Shown here in pieces: positions 1 to 6,907 of a stretch of DNA of 12,133 nucleotides. Both the position numbers and the translations under genes were made by a program. The notes beneath the pieces are model-generated. The model did not search any database, was not told the origin of the DNA, and worked only from the letters and a program-made list of their open reading frames with translations. Source of the stretch: Sphingomonas sp. (lineage in GTDB: Bacteria > Pseudomonadota > Alphaproteobacteria > Sphingomonadales > Sphingomonadaceae). Numbering within the stretch: position 1 is the stretch's first letter; each line of letters begins with the position of its first letter. The stretch covers positions 1 through 12,133 of the forward strand of contig JAJNQF010000058.1 in NCBI GenBank assembly GCA_021154945.1, written 5' to 3'.

Positions 1-7
1 GGCGACA

Positions 8-27
8 CCTCCCCCTGGCGGGGGAGG
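8..27. repeat. GC-rich perfect hairpin, REP-like, downstream of the pterin dehydratase gene
   Basis: A perfect 8-bp inverted repeat (CCTCCCCC / GGGGGAGG) encloses a 4-nt TGGC loop. It lies 9 bp beyond the stop codon of the minus-strand gene that ends at 37. No T-tract follows on either strand, so it is not a textbook intrinsic terminator, although it may end or protect that transcript. From general knowledge, hairpins of this C/G-run type recur between genes in sphingomonads and other alphaproteobacteria. Only one copy is visible here, so its repeat status is inferred. Confidence 0.45.
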
Positions 28-36
28 ATCAGAAGT

Positions 37-333
37 TCAAACGTCCCCCACGATCGCATCGATCGCCTCGGCCATCTCGATATCCCGCGGGCTCAGGCCC
101 CCCGCGTCGTGCGTCGTCAGCAGGATCTCCACCCGGTTCCACACATTCTTCCACTCGGGATGGTGGTTCGCCCGCTCGGCGATCAGCGCGACCTGAGTCA
201 TGAATCCGAACGCTTCGACGAAATCCGCGAACACGATCGTCCGCGTGATCGCGTCGCGCGCATCGTCGTAATCCCACTCGTCCAGCCCATCGAGCGCCTC
301 GGCCCGCTCGGTCTCGTTCAGCGCTTCGATCAT
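37..333 (-). CDS. phhB: 4a-hydroxytetrahydrobiopterin (pterin-4a-carbinolamine) dehydratase
   Basis: This 98-residue protein has the full length usual for the PCD/DCoH family. The enzyme dehydrates 4a-hydroxytetrahydrobiopterin to the quinonoid dihydropterin, recycling the pterin cofactor of aromatic amino acid hydroxylases in the cytosol. The family signature is clear: HHPEW at residues 57-61 (the active-site His pair), then NVWNRVEI, then THDAGGLSPRD near 74-84 with the conserved His-Asp pair at 75-76. The start at 333 was chosen because the family's length fits and GGGAGAG lies about 5 nt upstream on the minus strand; the reading frame stays open much further upstream, but that part is antisense to the next gene. 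No phenylalanine hydroxylase gene is in the window, so its partner enzyme is unknown. It is divergent from the metallopeptidase gene, with under 50 bp between the starts. Confidence 0.93.
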   Translation of the reverse strand: MIEALNETERAEALDGLDEWDYDDARDAITRTIVFADFVEAFGFMTQVALIAERANHHPEWKNVWNRVEILLTTHDAGGLSPRDIEMAEAIDAIVGDV

Positions 334-369
334 CGGGCTCTCCCTTGCCGCCACAGTTCGCCACCGACT

Positions 370-828
370 ATGGCTGGTGGCATGAGCGGGCAAGCAGCAA
401 TACACGGCCGAGACCTCGGGGAAGCCCCCGACGCCGACACGATCGAGGCGATTTGCCGCGCAACGATCGCCAGGCTCCCCGCCCAGTTCGCCGAGCATGT
501 CGGCGACATCGTCTTCGCGGTCGAGGAGTATGCCGACGACGAGACGCTCGCCGCGCTCGGGCTGGAGCACCCGCTGGACCTGTCCGGCCTCTATCACGGT
601 CGCCCGCTCGGCGAGAAATCGTCGATGGACTCCGGCGCGATGCCCGACCGCATCGTCCTGTACCGCCGCGCGATCCTGGAGGAATGGATCGAGACCGGGG
701 TCCGTCTCGACGATCTCGTCGCGCACGTCACGATCCACGAGATCGGGCATCATTTCGGCCTCAGCGACGACGACATGCACGCGCTCGAAGATGCCGGGGA
801 AGACGCCGCGGAAGATCAGGCCACGTGA
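370..828 (+). CDS. Zincin-type metallopeptidase family protein (HExxH, about 150 aa)
   Basis: This is a small predicted zinc metallopeptidase, 152 residues from ATG 370 or 148 from ATG 382. The key motif near the C-terminus is HEIGHHFGLSD (residues 123-133), an extended HExxHxxGxxD pattern in which H123, H127 and probably D133 bind zinc and E124 is catalytic. It resembles the short bacterial 'metallopeptidase family protein' (possible zincin, PF06262-like) group, whose substrates are unknown. I see no signal peptide or membrane segment, so it is probably cytosolic. The start is uncertain: ATG 370 has no clear ribosome site, while ATG 382 is preceded by a GGTGG that is rather close. The stop codon overlaps the GTG start of ccmA (GTGA), implying translational coupling with heme-exporter genes. 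A role in cytochrome c maturation is conjecture from this linkage only. Confidence 0.85.
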   Translation: MAGGMSGQAAIHGRDLGEAPDADTIEAICRATIARLPAQFAEHVGDIVFAVEEYADDETLAALGLEHPLDLSGLYHGRPLGEKSSMDSGAMPDRIVLYRRAILEEWIETGVRLDDLVAHVTIHEIGHHFGLSDDDMHALEDAGEDAAEDQAT

Positions 829-1397
829 GCCTCGCATTTCGCGACGTCGCGTGCGTGCGGGGCGGGCGGATGCTGTTCTCGGGCGTATCGTTCGATCTCG
901 CACCCGGCGACGCGGCAATCGTCACCGGCCCCAACGGCATCGGCAAGTCGAGCCTGATCCGCATCGCCGCCGGCCTGCTTCCGCCGTTTGAAGGCGCCGT
1001 GACATGCGACGCGGACAAGGCGCTGCTGACCGAAGCCAGCGCACTCGACACCGACCGCACGCTCGTCGCCGCACTCTGCTTCTGGGCCAGCCTCGACCGC
1101 GCGCCCGATCCGGACGCGCGCGTCGCCCACGCGTTGCAGGCGCTCGATCTCGAGGCACTCGCCGACATCCCCGTCCGCCTCCTTTCCACCGGCCAGCGCC
1201 GCCGCGCCGCGATCGCACGCATTGCCGCGAGCGAAGCCCCGGTGTGGCTGCTCGACGAACCCGCCAACGGGCTCGACACCCGTTCGGTCGCGCGCCTTGA
1301 GGCATTGATCGCCCGACACCGCGCCGGCGGCGGCATCGCGCTCGTCGCCACCCATCTCCCGCTGTCGATGCCGGGCGCGCAGGAGATCGGCCTGTGA
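825..1397 (+). CDS. ccmA: Heme exporter ABC transporter ATP-binding protein CcmA
   Basis: A 190-residue ABC ATPase, close to the roughly 200 residues usual for CcmA. With CcmB (and CcmC/CcmD) it forms the complex that uses ATP to release heme-loaded CcmE during c-type cytochrome maturation at the inner membrane. Visible motifs: Walker A GPNGIGKS (35-42), signature LSTGQ (120-124), Walker B VWLLDE (140-145), a D-loop-like NGLD, and the switch His in ATH (H177). The start is GTG 825, which overlaps the metallopeptidase stop as GTGA; the open frame reaches further upstream, but that stretch is a shadow of the preceding gene. The stop also overlaps the ccmB start. The short length and immediately following ccmB favour CcmA over other small ABC ATPases. 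Confidence 0.93.
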   Translation: MSLAFRDVACVRGGRMLFSGVSFDLAPGDAAIVTGPNGIGKSSLIRIAAGLLPPFEGAVTCDADKALLTEASALDTDRTLVAALCFWASLDRAPDPDARVAHALQALDLEALADIPVRLLSTGQRRRAAIARIAASEAPVWLLDEPANGLDTRSVARLEALIARHRAGGGIALVATHLPLSMPGAQEIGL

Positions 1398-2035
1398 TCG
1401 CGCTCGTCCGCCGTGATCTGCGCCGAAGCGTATCGAGTGGCGGCGCCACGCTGGTCGTCGCGTTCTTCCTGCTGGTCGCCACGTTGTTCCCGTTCGCGAT
1501 CGGGCCGGATGCGGCGCTGCTCGCGCGAATCGGTGGTGGCGTGATCTGGACCGCGGCGCTGCTCGCAGCCTTGCTCCCGGTCGAACGCCTGATCGGCCCC
1601 GATCTGGAGGCCGGCGTCTTCGATCAGTTCGCGGTGCACGGCCTGTCGATGACGTCCGTCGCGATGGCCAAGACGATTGCGCACTGGCTCGGCTTCGGCC
1701 CGCCGCTGATGCTCGCCGCGGTGATCGCCGCCGGGCTACTCAACCTGTCGGCGGACACTTTGCTGCGAGTCGAGGTCGGCCTGCTCATCGGCACGCCCGG
1801 CCTGGCGGCGCTCGCGGTCGTCACCAGCGCCTTGGTCGCGGGCGTCCGCGGCGGAGGTGCGGTGACGGGTCTGGTGATGCTGCCCCTCGCCGTCCCCTTG
1901 CTGATCTTCGGCGCAGGCTCGCTGGATCCTGCGGGCGGTGCAGGCGCGATCAAACTCCTCGCCGCAGTCAGCCTGATATTGGTCGCCGGCGCGCCGTTCA
2001 TAGCCGCCGCCGCCATCCGCGCGGCCCTCGATTAA
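1394..2035 (+). CDS. ccmB: Heme exporter protein CcmB (membrane subunit)
   Basis: A 213-residue, very hydrophobic integral membrane protein, near the usual 220 residues for CcmB. It is the permease-like partner of CcmA in System I cytochrome c maturation. About six membrane segments can be seen, near residues 18-36, 46-63, 95-116, 126-149, 157-176 and 184-209. Family features include the cytoplasmic loop GPDLEAGVFDQ (68-78) and the IGTPGLAAL...VMLPLAVPLLIF region (132-172), which align by eye with E. coli CcmB. The start is GTG 1394, overlapping the ccmA stop as GTGA. In many proteobacteria ccmC, ccmD and ccmE follow directly. Here the next gene is an unrelated transporter on the opposite strand, so the remaining ccm genes must lie elsewhere or be missing. 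Confidence 0.92.
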   Translation: MIALVRRDLRRSVSSGGATLVVAFFLLVATLFPFAIGPDAALLARIGGGVIWTAALLAALLPVERLIGPDLEAGVFDQFAVHGLSMTSVAMAKTIAHWLGFGPPLMLAAVIAAGLLNLSADTLLRVEVGLLIGTPGLAALAVVTSALVAGVRGGGAVTGLVMLPLAVPLLIFGAGSLDPAGGAGAIKLLAAVSLILVAGAPFIAAAAIRAALD

Positions 2036-2043
2036 GTCCGACG

Positions 2044-2061
2044 CCCGACGCGCCCGTCGGG
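2044..2061. terminator. Hairpin between convergent ccmB and MFS genes
   Basis: A perfect 7-bp stem (CCCGACG / CGTCGGG) with a CGCC loop begins 8 bp after the ccmB stop codon. The position suits transcription termination for the ccm unit. No T-run follows, so factor-independent activity is doubtful. The remaining convergent spacer, up to 2146, shows nothing else I can name apart from a short GGGG/CCCC inverted repeat near 2104-2116. Confidence 0.35.
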
Positions 2062-2146
2062 AGCGCGTACGAATGAAAAGCTCGGGGTCGTCAGGCGGAT
2101 AGAGGGGCGATACCCCCGATCACGCACCCGACGAGCCGACGTCAGC

Positions 2147-3478
2147 TCAGCGCGCGATGTCGCGCTTGGCCAGCTGCTTGTTCAGACCCAGCGCGATCAG
2201 CGTGAACACCGCGCCTGAGAACAGATACGCACCGCTCGCCGCCAGCCCCAGCTTGCTCGTCAGCAACAGCGCCGCCAGCGGAGCGAAGCCCGCACCGAAC
2301 AACCAGGCGAGATCGGTCGTCAGCGCCGAGCCCGTATAGCGATGCTGCGGCGACAGGCTCGATGCGATCGCGCCCGAGGACTGGCCGAACGACAGACCGA
2401 ACAGCAGGAAGCCGATTCCCATGAACAGGCGCTCGCCGATCTCGCCGCCATCGAGCAGCGACGGCGCGGCGATCGCGAACAGCGCGATCAGGACCGCGAT
2501 CGTGCCGAGCATCGTGCGACGCCCGAATCGGTCCGCAAGCAGGCCCGACACCAGCATCGCGCCGATCCCGATGATGGCGCCGATGACTTCGACCACCAGG
2601 AAGCGACCGGCCGATTCACGTGTGAACAGTACGACCCACGACAGCGGGAAGACCGTGACCATGTGGAACAGCGCGAAGCTGGCGAGTGGCACGAACGAGC
2701 CGAGCCAGATCGCTTTCCACTGCGACTGCACGGTCTCGACGACCGGGGCGGGTTCCAGCTCGCGCTTGGCGTACATCTCTTCGAACTCGGGCGTCACCAC
2801 CAAACGGAGGCGGGCGAACAGCGCGACGACGTTGATCGCGAATGCCACGAAGAACGGATAGCGCCAGCCCCAGGCGAAGAAATCCTCGGTCGGCAGCGCG
2901 GCGACGAAGAACGCGAACAGGCCGCTGGCTACCAGCAGGCCGATCGGCGCGCCGAGCTGCGGCAGCATCGCGTACCAGCCGCGATGCTTTTCCGGCGCAT
3001 TCAGCGACAGCAGCGAGGCAAGGCCATCCCAGGCACCGCCGAGCGCGACGCCCTGGCCGATGCGGAGCAGCGCGAGGATCGCGACCGACCAGTTGCCGAC
3101 CGAGTCGTAGCTGGGAATGAACCCCATCGCGACGGTCGACGTGCCGAGCAGGAACAGCGACATCGTCAGCTTCACACTGCGGCCGTACGCGCGATCGACC
3201 GCGATGAAGATGATCGAGCCGATCGGGCGGGCGATGAACGCCAGCGCGAACACCGCGAACGAATAGAGCGTGCCCTGCAACCGGTCGACATACGGGAACA
3301 CCAGGGTCGGGAACACCAGCACCGAGGCGATCGCGTAGACGAAGAAGTCGAAGAATTCCGAGGTGCGGCCGATCACCACGCCGATCGCGATCACGCCAGG
3401 CGTGACGTGCTCGCCGTCGCTGTGGATACTGCGAGCATCGGCTTCGAAGCTCGTCTCGGGGATCGTGTCAGCACTCAT
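2147..3478 (-). CDS. MFS transporter, metabolite:H+ symporter (MHS)-like
   Basis: This 443-residue inner-membrane protein of the major facilitator superfamily has about 12 hydrophobic segments. Its layout matches the MHS branch (ShiA/KgtP/ProP relatives): an early EFFDFFVY segment (41-48), RPIGSIIF (84-91) followed by a motif-A-like VDRAYGR (94-100), LLRIGQGVALGG (137-148), and a second-half LLADRFGRR (313-321). The MHS-typical RYTGSAL occurs at 380-386. In that family the central motif often reads GGEWGG; here it is GGAWDG, so the Glu is replaced. The substrate cannot be told; dicarboxylates, compatible solutes or aromatic acids are all possible. It is transcribed away from cyoA across a shared 173-bp region and converges on ccmB. 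The upstream Shine-Dalgarno is only a weak GAAGA. A functional link with the oxidase is not evident. Confidence 0.85.
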   Translation of the reverse strand: MSADTIPETSFEADARSIHSDGEHVTPGVIAIGVVIGRTSEFFDFFVYAIASVLVFPTLVFPYVDRLQGTLYSFAVFALAFIARPIGSIIFIAVDRAYGRSVKLTMSLFLLGTSTVAMGFIPSYDSVGNWSVAILALLRIGQGVALGGAWDGLASLLSLNAPEKHRGWYAMLPQLGAPIGLLVASGLFAFFVAALPTEDFFAWGWRYPFFVAFAINVVALFARLRLVVTPEFEEMYAKRELEPAPVVETVQSQWKAIWLGSFVPLASFALFHMVTVFPLSWVVLFTRESAGRFLVVEVIGAIIGIGAMLVSGLLADRFGRRTMLGTIAVLIALFAIAAPSLLDGGEIGERLFMGIGFLLFGLSFGQSSGAIASSLSPQHRYTGSALTTDLAWLFGAGFAPLAALLLTSKLGLAASGAYLFSGAVFTLIALGLNKQLAKRDIAR

Positions 3479-3651
3479 TCTTCAACTCGCTCTTCGGGGC
3501 GCGGACCCATCATACGCTGTTCCGGCGGATGCGGGCAGGGGCAATCTATGCTACCCTTGGACATGATAAAGCCATGCCGATGTTGCAGTGCAGCGCCCAT
3601 TGGACAAATTGTCCACTGTAGCGCAGCGCAACCGAGGCGTAGGGGGACCGA
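3479..3651. promoter_or_regulatory. Divergent promoter region between the MFS gene and cyoA
   Basis: This is the only spacer in the window that must hold promoters for two divergent units, including the long cyo-surf1-reg block. For the minus strand, TATGAT (3514 down to 3509) resembles a -10 box about 30 bp before the MFS start, with no good -35 element. For the plus strand, TTGGACA occurs at 3557-3563 and again at 3600-3606, 43 bp apart, or about four helical turns. Neither copy has a convincing -10 box. A strong ribosome site AGGGGGA (3641-3647) precedes the cyoA ATG at 3652. The region also holds the palindrome described separately and a possible small ORF at 3548-3655. Confidence 0.5.
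3601..3615. promoter_or_regulatory. 15-bp perfect palindrome, candidate operator upstream of cyoA
   Basis: TGGACAAATTGTCCA is a perfect inverted repeat of two 7-bp arms around a central A. It lies 36 bp before the cyoA start codon. Its symmetry and A/T-rich centre in very GC-rich DNA suit a dimeric repressor or activator site. The motif does not match the Fnr/Anr consensus (TTGAT-N4-ATCAA), and I do not recognise it as a RegA site (GCGNC/GNCGC half-sites). The binding protein is unknown. Confidence 0.4.
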
Positions 3652-4893
3652 ATGACCGTCGTGACACAGCTTTCCCGCACCAAAATCTCGGCCCGAAAAT
3701 GGTTGGTTGCCATGCCCTTGGCATTGCTCACCAGCGGTTGCGACTGGGTTGTGATGTCGCCCTCCGGCGATATCGCAGTGCAGCAGCGCGATCTGGTGCT
3801 GATCTCGACCGGGCTGATGCTGCTGATCATCGTTCCGGTGATCTTTTTGACCCTGTTTTTCGCGTTCCGCTATCGCCAGTCGAACAAGGCCGCCAAGTAC
3901 GAGCCCAACTGGGATCACTCGGTCGGCCTCGAGCTGCTGATCTGGGGCATTCCGCTGCTGATCATCATCGCGCTGGGCGCGCTGACCTGGACCAGCACGC
4001 ATCTGCTCGATCCGTATCGCCCGCTGGGCCGGATCAAGCCGGACACGCCGACGCTCGCGAACAACGTGCCGGTCGGCAATCTGGTCGACAAGCAGCAGGT
4101 CGGCAACGGTGCCAACGGCGCCGGCAAGCCGCTTGAGGTGCAGGTCGTCGCGCTCGATTGGAAGTGGCTGTTCATCTATCCGGAATACGGCATCGCCACG
4201 GTCAACGAACTCGCCGCGCCGGTTGATCGTCCGATCCGCTTTCAGATGACCTCGTCGTCGGTGATGAACGCGTTCTACATCCCTGCGCTCGCCGGCATGA
4301 TCTACACGATGCCCGGCATGCAGACGACGCTGAACGCGGTCATCAACAAGCCCGGCAATTACGAGGGCTTCTCGTCCAACTATAGCGGCGCGGGCTTCTC
4401 GGGCATGCGCTTCCGCTTCCACGGCGTGAGCGACGCGGGCTTCGATGCCTGGATCAACCAGGTCAAGCAGCGTGGCGGTGGCCTGAACCGCGCGAGCTAC
4501 CTTCAGCTGGAGAAGCCGAGCGAGAAGGTGCCGGTCCGCTATTACAATGCGGTCGAGCCGAACATGTTCAAGCTGGTCGTCGAGCAGTGCGTACAGCCCG
4601 GCAAGGTCTGCATGTCGCAGATGATGCACGGCGGCAAAGGCGGGGGGGACTCGCATGCCGGTATGGCGATGCCGGGCGTCAATGGCGGAAAGGGTCCGCA
4701 GGATTCGTCCGAGCGGGTCGAAGGCGCCCTGATGAAGGATGCCGACGAAAAGGGTAGCGGCAACCACTGGACCGCGCCGGCCGACATAAAACAGGACGGC
4801 GCCAACAGCGCGCCCGGCTCGCAGTCCAACCGCAATCACACGATGTTGTCCCCCTCAACCAAGCCGGGCACGCGACCCGTCGCGAACGGCTAG
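3652..4893 (+). CDS. cyoA: Cytochrome bo3-type ubiquinol oxidase subunit II (CyoA)
   Basis: Subunit II of a heme-copper quinol oxidase, 413 residues against about 315 in E. coli. It has an N-terminal signal ending in TSGC (Cys30, a probable lipidation site though T rather than L at -3), two membrane helices near 48-72 and 92-114, and a periplasmic cupredoxin domain from about 160 to 300. E. coli-like landmarks are PNWDHS (85-90), ALDWKWLFIYPE (167-178), GIATVNE (180-186) and SGAGFSGMRF (245-254). The CuA motif of cytochrome c oxidases (CxxxC with His and Met) is absent from the cupredoxin loop, so this is a quinol oxidase subunit. Two additions stand out: about 30 extra residues between helix 2 and the cupredoxin (near 126-160), and a roughly 100-residue C-terminal tail with Cys313, Cys320 and a His/Met/Gly-rich stretch (321-341). 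The start is supported by AGGGGGA just upstream. First gene of the cyo block. Confidence 0.95.
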   Translation: MTVVTQLSRTKISARKWLVAMPLALLTSGCDWVVMSPSGDIAVQQRDLVLISTGLMLLIIVPVIFLTLFFAFRYRQSNKAAKYEPNWDHSVGLELLIWGIPLLIIIALGALTWTSTHLLDPYRPLGRIKPDTPTLANNVPVGNLVDKQQVGNGANGAGKPLEVQVVALDWKWLFIYPEYGIATVNELAAPVDRPIRFQMTSSSVMNAFYIPALAGMIYTMPGMQTTLNAVINKPGNYEGFSSNYSGAGFSGMRFRFHGVSDAGFDAWINQVKQRGGGLNRASYLQLEKPSEKVPVRYYNAVEPNMFKLVVEQCVQPGKVCMSQMMHGGKGGGDSHAGMAMPGVNGGKGPQDSSERVEGALMKDADEKGSGNHWTAPADIKQDGANSAPGSQSNRNHTMLSPSTKPGTRPVANG

Positions 4894-4902
4894 AGAACCA
4901 TC

Positions 4903-6903
4903 ATGAACGACACTCTGTTGAAGACAATCTTCGGCCGCCTGACCCTGGAGTCGCTGCCGCTGCACGAACCGATCGTCGTCGCCACCTTCGCGATGGTGGC
5001 GATCGGTGGCGCAGGCCTCGTCGCGGCGCTGACCTATTTCAAGGTCTGGGGCTATCTGTGGAACCAGTGGTTCACCAGCGTCGATCACAAGAAGATCGGC
5101 ATCATGTACATCATCCTGGCGATCGTCATGCTGCTGCGCGGGTTCTCCGACGCGATCATGATGCGCGCGCAGCAGGCGATGGCGTTCAACGGATCCGAAG
5201 GATACCTGACCGCGCACCACTACGATCAGGTCTTCACCGCGCACGGTGTGATCATGATCTTCTTCGTGGCGATGCCGCTGGTCACGGGCCTGATGAACTA
5301 TGTCGTTCCGCTCCAGATCGGTGCGCGCGACGTGTCGTTCCCGTTCCTCAACAATTTCAGCTTCTGGATGACCGCGGCGGGTGCCGTGATCGTCATGATG
5401 TCGCTGTTCATCGGTGAGTTCGCGCGGACCGGCTGGCTCGCGATGCCGCCCCTCTCGGGACTGGCGTACTCGCCGGACGTCGGTGTCGACTACTATATCT
5501 GGGCGTTGCAGATCGCCGGCATCGGGACACTCTTGTCCGGCGTCAATCTGGTCGCGACCATCGTCAAGATGCGCGCGCCCGGCATGACCATGATGAAGAT
5601 GCCGATCTTCACCTGGACGTCGCTGTGCACCAACATCCTGATCGTCGCCGCCTTCCCGGTGCTGACCGCGGTTCTCGCGATGCTGTCGCTCGACCGCTAC
5701 ATCGGCACCGCGTTCTTCACGAACGACTCGGGCGGCAACCCGATGATGTACGTCAACCTGATCTGGATCTGGGGTCACCCGGAGGTCTACATCCTGGTCC
5801 TGCCGGCGTTCGGCATCTTCTCGGAGGTCACCTCGACCTTCTCGGGCAAGCGCCTCTTCGGCTACAGCTCGATGGTCTATGCGACGCTCGTCATCACGAT
5901 CCTCGCCTATCTCGTCTGGCTGCACCACTTCTTCACGATGGGCTCCGGCGCGAGCGTGAACTCGTTCTTCGGCATCACCACGATGATCATCTCGATCCCG
6001 ACCGGGGCCAAGATCTTCAACTGGCTGTTCACGATGTACAAGGGCCGGATCCGGTTCGAACTGCCGATGATGTGGACGATCGCCTTCATGGTGACCTTCA
6101 CGATCGGCGGCATGACCGGCGTCCTCCTTGCCGTCCCGCCCGCCGACTTCGTGCTGCACAACTCGCTGTTCCTGGTCGCGCATTTCCATAACGTGATCAT
6201 CGGCGGCACGCTGTTCGGTATGTTCGCCGGCATCAACTACTGGTTCCCGAAGGCGTTCGGCTTCAAGCTGAACGAGACGTGGGGCAAGATCTCGTTCTGG
6301 TGCTGGGTCGTGGGCTTCTACTTCGCCTTCATGCCGCTCTACGTGCTCGGCCTGATGGGCGTGACCCGCCGGATGCGCTATTTCGACGATCCGAACCTGC
6401 AGATCTGGTTCATCATCGCCGCCTTTGGTGCAGCCATGATCGCCGCCGGTATCGGTGCCTTCCTGATGCAGATCTTCGTCAGCATCCGGAACCGCGAGAA
6501 GCTTGCCGACCTCACGGGTGATCCGTGGAACGGTCGTACGCTGGAGTGGGCGACCTCGTCGCCGCCGCCGGACTATAACTTCGCGTTCACGCCGATCGTC
6601 CACGACCTGGACGCCTGGTACGACATGAAGGAGCGCAAGGCGGTTCGCCCGGTTTCCGGCTTCAAGGCGATCCACATGCCGAGCGGCACCGGCACGGGCG
6701 TCGTGCTCGCCGGGCTCAGCGTGGCATTCGGGTTCGCGATGATCTGGTACATCTGGTGGCTCGCAGGGCTCACCCTGGTCGGCATCTTCGCGACGGCGAT
6801 CTTCCACACCTTCAACTACAAGCGCGACTTCCACATCCCGGTCGAGGACGTGATCGCCAGCGAGGACGCGCGCACTCGCCAGCTCGCGACCCAGGGAGAC
6901 TGA
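4903..6903 (+). CDS. cyoB: Cytochrome bo3-type ubiquinol oxidase subunit I (CyoB)
   Basis: The catalytic subunit, 666 residues (E. coli 663), oxidising ubiquinol and reducing O2 to water while pumping protons. All key residues can be placed with an offset of +8 from E. coli: quinone-site R79, D83, H106 and Q109; low-spin heme ligands H114 and H429; CuB ligands H292, H341 and H342; the cross-linked Tyr Y296 in WGHPEVY; and high-spin heme ligand H427 in VAHFHN. Proton-path residues are kept too: N132, D143 and E294 (D-channel), T367 and K370 (K-channel). It therefore looks fully active as a type A heme-copper oxidase. Whether the high-spin heme is o or a cannot be read from the sequence. It starts 9 bp after cyoA with only a weak AGAGAA ribosome site, so translation may depend on cyoA. 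Confidence 0.98.
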   Translation: MNDTLLKTIFGRLTLESLPLHEPIVVATFAMVAIGGAGLVAALTYFKVWGYLWNQWFTSVDHKKIGIMYIILAIVMLLRGFSDAIMMRAQQAMAFNGSEGYLTAHHYDQVFTAHGVIMIFFVAMPLVTGLMNYVVPLQIGARDVSFPFLNNFSFWMTAAGAVIVMMSLFIGEFARTGWLAMPPLSGLAYSPDVGVDYYIWALQIAGIGTLLSGVNLVATIVKMRAPGMTMMKMPIFTWTSLCTNILIVAAFPVLTAVLAMLSLDRYIGTAFFTNDSGGNPMMYVNLIWIWGHPEVYILVLPAFGIFSEVTSTFSGKRLFGYSSMVYATLVITILAYLVWLHHFFTMGSGASVNSFFGITTMIISIPTGAKIFNWLFTMYKGRIRFELPMMWTIAFMVTFTIGGMTGVLLAVPPADFVLHNSLFLVAHFHNVIIGGTLFGMFAGINYWFPKAFGFKLNETWGKISFWCWVVGFYFAFMPLYVLGLMGVTRRMRYFDDPNLQIWFIIAAFGAAMIAAGIGAFLMQIFVSIRNREKLADLTGDPWNGRTLEWATSSPPPDYNFAFTPIVHDLDAWYDMKERKAVRPVSGFKAIHMPSGTGTGVVLAGLSVAFGFAMIWYIWWLAGLTLVGIFATAIFHTFNYKRDFHIPVEDVIASEDARTRQLATQGD

Positions 6904-6907
6904 CGCG

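Noticed and set aside
334..918. N-terminal extension of the pterin dehydratase frame to 918 on the minus strand
   Set aside because: The family is about 100 residues long, a good ribosome site precedes the ATG at 333, and the extension is antisense to the metallopeptidase and ccmA.
3601..3615. The palindrome as an Fnr/Anr box
   Set aside because: The half-sites are TGGACAA rather than TTGAT, and the spacing differs from TTGAT-N4-ATCAA.
2342..3655. A 437-codon plus-strand frame opposite the MFS gene
   Set aside because: Shadow of the MFS transporter with a Gln/Arg/Asp-rich product. Only its last 35 codons, outside the MFS gene, were kept as a possible leader ORF.
3475..4839. A 454-codon minus-strand frame opposite cyoA, whose stop overlaps the MFS start
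   Set aside because: CyoA is clearly the coding strand. The antisense product has no recognisable domain and shows the same charge-rich composition.
3652..4893. CyoA as cytochrome c oxidase subunit II (CoxB/CtaC)
   Set aside because: The cupredoxin loop lacks the CuA Cys/His/Met ligands. The lipoprotein signal and the stretches around ALDWKWLFIYPE and SGAGFSGM match quinol oxidase subunit II.
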